Under the pieces are notes generated by a model that searched no databases, had not been told where the DNA came from, and worked only from the letters and a program-made list of their open reading frames with translations. The translations under genes and the position numbers were made by a program. Positions 1 through 5,218 of a stretch of 5,218 nt of DNA are shown here, piece by piece (within the stretch, counting starts at the first letter, position 1; the number at the start of each line of letters is the position of its first letter). The DNA comes from JABDJZ01 sp047611125 (GTDB lineage Bacteria > Bacteroidota > Rhodothermia > Rhodothermales > UBA10348): contig JBLFXH010000241.1 in assembly GCA_047611125.1 (NCBI GenBank), positions 1 through 5,218 of the forward strand, in the 5' to 3' direction.

Positions 1-869
1 TCGGGGTCGCCCGTACCAGGTGCGGCAATCGTTACCGCCGGGTGCGCGATCACGAACTTCAGCATGAACTGCGCCCACGTGTGCGCGTCGAATTCAGCTG
101 CCCACTCGGGGAGGGGCAGGTCACCGATCCGCCCCCACATCCGGCTGCGCCCAAACGGGAGATACACCATCACAGCGATGCCCTTCTCCTGCGCCAATGG
201 GAAGATCAGTTCCTCCGCCGCACGGTTGTCGATGGCGTAGTCGATACCGATGAAGTCGATTGGGTAGTCGCGCATCACTCCCGCAAGCACTTCGTATTGC
301 CTAGCGCTGGTGGTGGTCATTCCAATGTGGCGGATGCGACCGGCCTCCTTGTACTCCTGAAGTATGCCCAACTGTGTGGGCGGATCGCCCATGTTGTGCA
401 CCTGGTTTAGATCGATCACAGGAACACTCAGGCGCTCAAAGGACCGTTCGACCTGTGCTCGGACTGCGGCGGGATCGGCGGCGCCACCACCCCGAGGGGC
501 CACGTTCACCTTCGTCGCCCAGAAGATGCCGTCGCCGAACCCGTCCTCTTGGGCCCACTCGCCAGCATAGGTCTCCGAGCCGCCCCTGCCGTACCCAGCC
601 GCGCTATCGAATACTCGCCCCGCACCCTCGGCATCTGCTGCAAGTGCGTGAAGGACCGCACGATGATCCGCAAGCTCCTCGGGAGTCGAGTTCATCGAGA
701 TCCAGCGCCCTCCCAATCCTATAACGGGAATCTGAATCCCCGATGAGGGGATGGCGCGAGTCAGGACGGGTCCTGACTGCATGGCCAGAAGCCTTTGCGG
801 TCTCAGGCCAAAGGCCATGCCCGCGCCTACGCCTGCGCTGATTCGAAGCCAGTCACGTCGAGTAATCAT
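1..869 (-). CDS. Tat-leader aldo/keto reductase, C-terminus cut by window edge
   Basis: Reading the minus strand from ATG at 869-867 gives an uninterrupted 289-codon frame that runs off the left edge. It encodes a member of the aldo/keto reductase superfamily, NAD(P)H-dependent TIM-barrel oxidoreductases acting on carbonyl compounds or sugars. The standard catalytic tetrad is visible: D88 and Y93 in FDSAAGYG, K120 in WATK, and H158 in QVHNM. The strand-1 motif IPVIGLGG (47-54) and the start of the C-terminal cofactor motif, APGTGDP (283-289), also fit, so probably only some 20-50 residues are missing. Residues 3-9 read TRRDWLR, matching the twin-arginine consensus, and are followed by a short hydrophobic stretch (about 10-22). 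This suggests folded export by the Tat system. The start is supported by AGGAG at 881-877. The gene is divergent from the metallo-hydrolase gene. The substrate cannot be told. The family call is firm; export is likely but inferred. Confidence 0.93.
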   Translation of the reverse strand, partial: MITRRDWLRISAGVGAGMAFGLRPQRLLAMQSGPVLTRAIPSSGIQIPVIGLGGRWISMNSTPEELADHRAVLHALAADAEGAGRVFDSAAGYGRGGSETYAGEWAQEDGFGDGIFWATKVNVAPRGGGAADPAAVRAQVERSFERLSVPVIDLNQVHNMGDPPTQLGILQEYKEAGRIRHIGMTTTSARQYEVLAGVMRDYPIDFIGIDYAIDNRAAEELIFPLAQEKGIAVMVYLPFGRSRMWGRIGDLPLPEWAAEFDAHTWAQFMLKFVIAHPAVTIAAPGTGDP

Positions 870-876
870 TCCTCTG

Positions 877-881
877 CTCCT
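877..881 (-). promoter_or_regulatory. Shine-Dalgarno site of the aldo/keto reductase gene
   Basis: The minus strand reads AGGAG here, followed by 7 nt and then the ATG at 869-867. This is near-ideal spacing. It fixes the start that places the twin-arginine motif at residues 4-5, and it shows that the host uses conventional ribosome binding sites. Confidence 0.75.
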
Positions 882-912
882 GTTGGATTTATAGCCTAAC
901 ACAGCCCTATGC

Positions 913-941
913 GAAATAGCGCCTTGGGAAAAGAACTGCAA
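913..941 (-). promoter_or_regulatory. Weak candidate promoter for the aldo/keto reductase gene
   Basis: On the minus strand TTGCAG (941-936) and TATTTC (918-913) are 17 nt apart, the standard sigma-70 spacing. Transcription would then begin near position 906 and leave a leader of about 37 nt. Each hexamer matches the consensus at only 3 of 6 positions, so the call depends mostly on spacing and place. A short imperfect palindrome (AGAAC at 932-936, GTTCT at 946-950) overlaps the -35 element and could be an operator, but it is short enough to be chance. Confidence 0.2.
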
Positions 942-1027
942 TAGCGTTCTGAAATAATCCCGCCCACCGGCCGGAGCCGCCCGTGTAAATAGATAGCAAC
1001 CCCAAACCTAGGGGCGGGTCACGGCTA

Positions 1028-1080
1028 CAAGGCCAGCCCGAAAACGCGCACCTCGTTGTCTGAAGTGTAGGCTGGCCTTG
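1028..1080. repeat. Perfect 11-bp inverted repeat before the metallo-hydrolase start
   Basis: CAAGGCCAGCC at 1028-1038 is exactly complementary to GGCTGGCCTTG at 1070-1080, with 31 nt between the arms. The right arm ends 12 nt before the ATG at 1093 and contains the alternative TTG start (1078-1080). As RNA it could form a strong GC-rich hairpin in the leader of the metallo-hydrolase mRNA. As DNA the arms could be a split operator for a dimeric regulator. There is no T-run after it, so a simple terminator is unlikely. The repeat is seen directly; its role is inferred. Confidence 0.7.
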
Positions 1081-1092
1081 GATCGGTCCATT

Positions 1093-2313
1093 ATGAGTAC
1101 AGCAATGGCTTCACCACCTGCCGCCCGCCGAAGACGGCGTCCCTTGACCCGCCTCGCCCTCTGGATCGGCGGCGTATCTGTGCTAATCCTGACTCTTCTA
1201 ATGATAGATGTATGGCCGGCCCTGGGGACACGCGCCTCGGGCAGCCGGCTGCAACGGATCCGGGAGTCACCGCAATTCAACGAAGGCCGTTTTAGAAACA
1301 CACTGCCTAGGTTGTCAGACGGATTCTCTTTCGCGACGGCTAGGGAGTACTTCACGGGAGGCAGCGCGCATCGCCAACCAGGCGAGCCCCTGCTAGTTGA
1401 GTCTCGCAAGGCAACTGATTTTGCGCAGCCAGCCAAGAAGCTGAGAGTCACGTGGCTCGGTCACTCGACATTTCTGGTCGAGATCGATGGCACACGAATA
1501 CTGGTCGATCCGGTCTGGGGGAAGCGAGCCTCTCCAAGCCGCTTTGTTGGGACGGCACGGTTCTACGCCCCGCCGCTAGCGCTTGAGGATCTTCCGCCCC
1601 TCGACGCGGTCGCGATTTCGCATGATCACTACGACCATCTCGACCTTCCCACGGTCCGTGCCCTTGCCGACCTGGTGCCCAAGTGGCTCGTGCCGCTCGG
1701 AATCGGCGCCCATCTGGAGGGCTGGGGAATCCCGAAGGAGCGCATTGAGGAACTGGACTGGTGGGACGAGACCATCGTCGGCAAAGTGCGCATGGTGAGC
1801 ACGCCAGCCAGGCACTTTTCGGGCAGGTCGGTGAACGATCGTGACGCTACCCTCTGGACAGGCTGGGCCATAATCGGGGACACTCGCCGAATCTGGTACA
1901 GTGGCGATACAGCCCTCACTCCACAGTTCAATGACGTCGGGCGTCGCCTAGGCCCATTCGACCTCACGCTGATAGAGTCGGGCGCGTACAGCTCGGCGTG
2001 GACGGATGTGCATCTGGGACCCGAGCAGGCCGTGCAGGCACACCGAATGGTGGGTGGTGGACTGATGGTGCCCGTTCACTGGGGGCTATTTGACCTGGCT
2101 CTCCATGGATGGACTGAGCCAGCAGAAAGGGTACGCGCCGCCGCGCAAGCTGCGGGGATCGAGGTCGCGCTGCCTCGGCCGGGCCAAAGCCTGACCCTCG
2201 ACGACTACCCGACTGAGGTCTGGTGGCCCGAGTTGCCGTGGCAGACGTCCGACGAGGCGCCGATCGTCTCCACGGGTCTGCTAGCTCGTCCTTCGCCGCC
2301 TCCGGCGAAGTAG
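1093..2313 (+). CDS. Membrane-anchored metallo-beta-lactamase-fold hydrolase, NAPE-PLD/RomA type
   Basis: This 406-residue protein belongs to the metallo-beta-lactamase superfamily, in the branch containing N-acylphosphatidylethanolamine phospholipase D and bacterial RomA-like proteins. The fold opens with WLGHSTFLVEIDG (121-133) and LVDPVW (137-142). Dizinc ligands are all present: H177, H179, D181 and H182 in SHDHYDHLD, then H241 (PARHFSGR), D272 (YSGDTAL) and H329 (VPVHWGLFD). A run of five arginines (12-16) precedes a hydrophobic segment at about 20-40, which looks like an uncleaved signal anchor placing the enzyme outside the inner membrane. Homologues cleave phosphodiesters of N-acyl phospholipids, but many bacterial members are uncharacterised; true beta-lactamase activity is not expected. 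I chose ATG 1093 over TTG 1078, which lies inside an inverted repeat, and ATG 1105. None has a clear Shine-Dalgarno site, so the start is the weak point. The last 33 bp overlap the convergent serine hydrolase gene. Confidence 0.92.
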   Translation: MSTAMASPPAARRRRRPLTRLALWIGGVSVLILTLLMIDVWPALGTRASGSRLQRIRESPQFNEGRFRNTLPRLSDGFSFATAREYFTGGSAHRQPGEPLLVESRKATDFAQPAKKLRVTWLGHSTFLVEIDGTRILVDPVWGKRASPSRFVGTARFYAPPLALEDLPPLDAVAISHDHYDHLDLPTVRALADLVPKWLVPLGIGAHLEGWGIPKERIEELDWWDETIVGKVRMVSTPARHFSGRSVNDRDATLWTGWAIIGDTRRIWYSGDTALTPQFNDVGRRLGPFDLTLIESGAYSSAWTDVHLGPEQAVQAHRMVGGGLMVPVHWGLFDLALHGWTEPAERVRAAAQAAGIEVALPRPGQSLTLDDYPTEVWWPELPWQTSDEAPIVSTGLLARPSPPPAK

Positions 2314-3522
2314 CACCAGCAGAAGAATGACCCCGTAACCCCCTAGCAGCAGCGTCAGGAGCCAGTTCTTGTTTCCGGTGATGACCACAAAGTCAGCAAT
2401 TCCGGTCTTCCAGAAGATCCAGTGATCGGCCATCGAGGAGGCGAAATTCGGATGTCCCGTCTCGAAGACGATGATCCCATCGCCCGTGTCGCGGTTGATT
2501 CGTGCCGCGGTGTTGAGCGTAGGGTCGCCGTATCCGTCGTGTCCGTGGATCATTAAGCCCTTGCCATCCCGGGCAAAGATGGTCGGCCCGAGAGCGTGGA
2601 TGCCGAAGTCGTTGACAAATGCGTGCGGGGTGTACATCTGGTCAAGCGAGGTGGGCGTGAGGACGTTGTTTGCCGCGACATTGGCATTGACGAAGAGGGC
2701 CAGGTCTGATATCGTAGTGTTCAGGGATGCAGCAGCAAGCGCCGTAAACCGTTTGTAGTCGGCTTCGCTTCCGTCAGCGTCATAGGATGCTGCGCGGTCC
2801 CAGGACAAGCTGTCGGACCAGACAAAGGTGGACCGGCGCATTCCGAGCGGGAGGAAAACCGTTTCGGTCATGTAGACCTGGAACGACTGCCCACTGACTT
2901 CCTCAATCAGAAGTTGAAGGATGGTATAGGCAGCGCCGGAGTACATGTACTGACTTCCCGGCTCCAACCCTACAACGGCCCGGCCTTCCGACCAGGGCGA
3001 GTCTGAAGCTTGGTCAAGCGATTCCTCGATGGTCTGTACGGGCTCGCCAGGTAAAAACCCCGAATAGCCGAGGTCATCCACGAGCCCGGAGGTGTGGCTG
3101 AGCAGTCTTCGAACCGTCACCTGGTCGTTGTCGAACTCGCTGTCTGGCAGCTGCCACCGGGTGAGGTACGAATCCACGGGAGCGTCCAGATCCAGCCTCC
3201 CGTCCTGAACGAGTTTGAACACGCCCCAAGCTGTGACCCACTTGCTGATGGAGGCCATCTGAAATACGGTGGTATCGGACACAGGCGTCCCGACCGAGTG
3301 GAAAAGGCTTGCGGCCGGCTTGCCATCCTCGAGCACCAAGAGAGCGAGGTTGCCGACGAATTCCTCTGCCACCGCGTCCTCCACAGCCGCCACGAAATCC
3401 CGGGGTGTGTCTCCGCTGGTAATCGATCGGAGAATGAACCCGTCGGAGACCCCGTACAGCAGGAATGCGGTCCAGGCTACCATTAGTAGCAGGATCAGGG
3501 CGAAAGTCTTGAGTTTTGACAT
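2281..3522 (-). CDS. Class C beta-lactamase-family serine hydrolase with two membrane segments
   Basis: This 413-residue protein belongs to the beta-lactamase/penicillin-binding-protein-like serine hydrolases (Pfam Beta-lactamase, PF00144). Catalytic S91 and K94 form the SxxK motif in MASISKW. HTSGL (143-147) is a family hallmark. The second motif is Y194-S-G, where many relatives have YxN. HGHDG (326-330) probably supplies the third, HxG-type motif. There is a hydrophobic segment at about 6-24, and a second at about 387-405 followed by six arginines (406-411). Both ends should therefore lie in the cytoplasm with the catalytic domain in the periplasm. Relatives include esterases, D-aminopeptidases and carboxypeptidases; the substrate is unknown and antibiotic hydrolysis is not implied. 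A longer reading from ATG 3594 is possible, but ATG 3522-3520 has AAAGGA 10 nt upstream and begins directly before the membrane segment. It lies 19 nt after the propeller gene, probably in one operon. Confidence 0.94.
   Translation of the reverse strand: MSKLKTFALILLLMVAWTAFLLYGVSDGFILRSITSGDTPRDFVAAVEDAVAEEFVGNLALLVLEDGKPAASLFHSVGTPVSDTTVFQMASISKWVTAWGVFKLVQDGRLDLDAPVDSYLTRWQLPDSEFDNDQVTVRRLLSHTSGLVDDLGYSGFLPGEPVQTIEESLDQASDSPWSEGRAVVGLEPGSQYMYSGAAYTILQLLIEEVSGQSFQVYMTETVFLPLGMRRSTFVWSDSLSWDRAASYDADGSEADYKRFTALAAASLNTTISDLALFVNANVAANNVLTPTSLDQMYTPHAFVNDFGIHALGPTIFARDGKGLMIHGHDGYGDPTLNTAARINRDTGDGIIVFETGHPNFASSMADHWIFWKTGIADFVVITGNKNWLLTLLLGGYGVILLLVLLRRRRRRTS
2291..2310. terminator. 8-bp hairpin inside the convergent gene overlap
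   Basis: CTTCGCCG (2291-2298) and CGGCGAAG (2303-2310) are perfectly complementary around a 4-nt loop. The hairpin lies within the last codons of both convergent genes, ending just before the plus-strand TAG (2311-2313). Its position suits a bidirectional transcription stop between the two units. There is no T-run on either strand after the stem, so it is not a canonical intrinsic terminator; it may instead impede the polymerase or protect 3' ends. The structure is seen; the function is inferred. Confidence 0.45.
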
Positions 3523-3532
3523 GTGGGGCGAT

Positions 3533-3538
3533 TCCTTT
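3533..3538 (-). promoter_or_regulatory. Shine-Dalgarno site of the serine hydrolase gene
   Basis: The minus strand reads AAAGGA here, 10 nt before ATG 3522-3520 and inside the 19-nt gap after the propeller gene's stop codon (3544-3542). It supports the shorter start, in place of the ATG at 3594 that would overlap the upstream gene by 53 bp. Confidence 0.6.
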
Positions 3539-3541
3539 GTG

Positions 3542-5218
3542 CTATTCAATAATGTCCAGCCATTGAAGGCCGCGAACCAGTCCCGTGTCGTCAAACGATC
3601 CGAACCCTACGGCTCCCCATCGAAAGGTTGTGTCCGAGGCTGTCATGAGCGGCTCTGTAAGATGGTCCAAGTAAACCTGGACGGTGCCAGACTCAACATC
3701 CCGTTCCACTCTGACGTCGTGCCAATCGGCGCCGAGCAGTCGGGCTTCGGGAGCGCCCTCAACGCCCTGGTCATCTATTCTCCGTCGGTCCGCCTGGTTC
3801 ACAATGAAGATGCCATTGTGCGGCATGATGGTGTTGTCGTTAGACAAGTGGGCGTAGTAAAAGTCGCTCGGAGACCGGTAGCCAAAGACCAGAATCACGT
3901 CTCGGCCCACGATCGAAGTATCCTGCGTTGACCGAACCTGCGCTCGAAGGTGGAAACTGCGGAGGTTCTCGGTCCCAGTGACCGTCGCAACCGCCCCAGG
4001 GCGACGGATGTCTGATGGGAAGGGGCTATTTCTTTCGAGTTCGAGCGAACCTTCCCCAATAGACCAGAGCGAGGAATCCTCAAGGACCCATCCAGCGGGA
4101 GTGTTCCAGTCCATCGGACCACGCTCCTGGACGATACCCACGATCTGGGTGTCCCAGTCTGTATAGCTGGAATATCGACCTCGCATCCAGAGCACTATCC
4201 GTCGATCGCTCTCCCACGCAGGGATGATAGGCCGGATGTTATCGACCGTCGAGTTGCTGGTCAGTGCGGTCCAGGTGAACGAGGCACCCCCGTCTGAAGA
4301 GTGTCCCTCAAACAACTCGTGGTGACGCAGGCTGTCGGCGCGACTGATCAGCGGCTCGCCCGACAGCGGATCTGCGTTGGTCGAGATCACCAGGTGGTTG
4401 GCATCCTGGGGGTCTATGGCCAACAAACCAGTGTAGTCGTCCTCCAGCGGATACAGTCTCTGACCGGCGAAGGCTATCTCATGCTGCACCCAGGCACCGT
4501 CTATGAACCGAGCAAGGTGATATCGATGATCCAGACCGCCTTGCCGCGGCGGCAGGTCGCGCCCATCCTTCTGTACGGAAAAGGCGATTACGGGCTGGTC
4601 GTTCTCGTCCACCTCGACATCGGCCACCCAGGCCACATTGTCCGGATTCCCTTGAAAAACCGTCGTCAAATCTCCAGGCTCTGCGGCGTCCTGATCGCTC
4701 AAGTCTTCGTCCAGAACTTCGCCGAAGGAGTCTGAGAGAGTCTCTCCGTCAAAAACCGCGTGATAGATGGAGTTGTCGAAATCGCGGGGGTGCTGGTCAG
4801 TTGCCACCACGTGAATCCGCGAGCCATCCTGACTGGATTGGTATTTCACGTACGGCCGTCCCTCGCTGGCCAGGAGCCGGCCACCGTATTTCCACGTCTC
4901 GGTAGCGGAATCGAAGGCAACGAAATTGGGATTCCAACTACGAGAGCGCGAGAAGTTGTAGAGCTTTTTCTCCGATCCGGTACCGGCGCTCAGCAGGTTG
5001 CTGTACGTGACCCTCGCGTCCTCGGAGTAACGAAGGAGCGGGCTCCAAGTAGTCGGGTCGTTGACGCCCGAGCGAACGCTTTGGATGAAAGGGTCACTTC
5101 CGTGTCGGGCGTACGTGGCTAGGACTTCTCCCGAGTCCAGCTGATACAGCGCCGCGACGTTGTGGTCATCCTGCTCCAATTGATCGTGGAGTTCAACCGT
5201 GCCCATTGCACGGCTGTC
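3542..5218 (-). CDS. BNR_4-like beta-propeller protein with C-terminal concanavalin-like domain, N-terminus cut by edge
   Basis: The frame is open to the right edge and ends at TAG 3544-3542. Residues are numbered from the first visible Met (5206-5204), which has no Shine-Dalgarno site and is unlikely to be the true start; a signal peptide and first part of the propeller are probably missing. Residues 1 to about 360 resemble the BNR_4 (PF15892) beta-propeller family. Landmarks are RVTYSNLL (65-72), GRPYVKY (116-122), HPRDFDNSIYH (139-149), YTGLLAIDP (258-266), an Asp-box at 303-310 (S303, D305, G307, F310) and a conserved-looking block RPIIPAW (325-331). Residues about 370-554 resemble the concanavalin/LamG-like jelly roll seen in DUF1080 and related glycan-binding domains, with DWHDVRVERD (494-503) and VGFGSFDDTG (533-542). 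Some BNR_4-like propellers are polysaccharide lyases (ulvan lyase types), so glycan binding or cleavage is plausible, but catalysis is not proven. It is the upstream partner of the serine hydrolase, 19 nt away. Confidence 0.85.
   Translation of the reverse strand, partial: DSRAMGTVELHDQLEQDDHNVAALYQLDSGEVLATYARHGSDPFIQSVRSGVNDPTTWSPLLRYSEDARVTYSNLLSAGTGSEKKLYNFSRSRSWNPNFVAFDSATETWKYGGRLLASEGRPYVKYQSSQDGSRIHVVATDQHPRDFDNSIYHAVFDGETLSDSFGEVLDEDLSDQDAAEPGDLTTVFQGNPDNVAWVADVEVDENDQPVIAFSVQKDGRDLPPRQGGLDHRYHLARFIDGAWVQHEIAFAGQRLYPLEDDYTGLLAIDPQDANHLVISTNADPLSGEPLISRADSLRHHELFEGHSSDGGASFTWTALTSNSTVDNIRPIIPAWESDRRIVLWMRGRYSSYTDWDTQIVGIVQERGPMDWNTPAGWVLEDSSLWSIGEGSLELERNSPFPSDIRRPGAVATVTGTENLRSFHLRAQVRSTQDTSIVGRDVILVFGYRSPSDFYYAHLSNDNTIMPHNGIFIVNQADRRRIDDQGVEGAPEARLLGADWHDVRVERDVESGTVQVYLDHLTEPLMTASDTTFRWGAVGFGSFDDTGLVRGLQWLDIIE

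Noticed and set aside
42..746. Several overlapping plus-strand open frames of 65-122 codons
   Set aside because: They are antisense to the aldo/keto reductase, whose catalytic residues are intact. Their Pro/Arg/His-rich translations are typical of shadow frames in GC-rich DNA.
888..893. TATAAA on the minus strand as a -10 element
   Set aside because: It would put transcription start on or next to the Shine-Dalgarno site at 881-877, and no -35 match lies 16-18 nt upstream.
915..946. Direct repeat AATAGCG at 915-921 and 940-946
   Set aside because: A 7-bp repeat within about 200 bp is expected by chance, and no third copy was seen.
967..974. 8-bp palindrome CCGGCCGG in the divergent spacer
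   Set aside because: It is short, of low complexity and common in GC-rich DNA, and has no flanking structure to suggest an operator or terminator.
1008..1451. 147-codon minus-strand open frame with a possible ATG start
   Set aside because: It lies antisense to the 5' end of the metallo-hydrolase gene, its translation shows no recognisable motif, and the sense frame carries family signatures.
3269..3931. 220-codon plus-strand open frame spanning the gap between the two minus-strand genes
   Set aside because: It crosses two well-supported genes and their junction in antisense, has no domain signature, and looks like a by-product of GC-rich codon use.
4301..5122. Plus-strand open frames of 144 and 120 codons
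   Set aside because: Both are antisense to the propeller gene, whose frame carries an Asp-box and family motifs. No independent evidence supports them.

Overview
The window looks like chromosomal DNA from a fairly GC-rich bacterium (roughly 55-60% G+C by eye). A Gram-negative host is inferred from a Tat-type leader on one enzyme and membrane-anchored periplasmic-type hydrolases. No ribosomal or other taxonomic marker is present. The mix of a Tat-exported aldo/keto reductase, a BNR-type glycan-active protein and a membrane serine hydrolase resembles what is seen in environmental, often marine, heterotrophs, but no phylum can be named from this sequence.

Layout from left to right. Positions 1-869 (minus strand) hold an aldo/keto reductase with a twin-arginine leader; its C-terminus is cut by the left edge. 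Positions 870-1092 are a divergent intergenic region. It carries a Shine-Dalgarno site for the reductase and a perfect 11-bp inverted repeat just before the next gene. Positions 1093-2313 (plus strand; alternative TTG start at 1078) encode a membrane-anchored metallo-beta-lactamase-fold hydrolase of the NAPE-PLD/RomA type with a full set of metal ligands. Positions 2281-3522 (minus strand) encode a class C beta-lactamase-family serine hydrolase with a membrane segment at each end. Positions 3542-5218 (minus strand) hold a BNR_4-like beta-propeller protein with a C-terminal concanavalin-like domain; its N-terminus is cut by the right edge.

The propeller gene and the serine hydrolase gene are 19 nt apart on the same strand and probably form an operon, transcribed leftward in that order. 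The serine hydrolase and the metallo-hydrolase converge and overlap by 33 bp. That overlap contains a perfect 8-bp hairpin that encodes both C-termini. A plausible common theme is envelope or extracellular hydrolysis: the propeller protein may bind or cleave a polysaccharide, and the two hydrolases may act on envelope lipids, peptides or esters. The shared pathway is inference; each protein family call rests on visible motifs. No RNA genes, mobile elements, CRISPR arrays or long repeats were seen.
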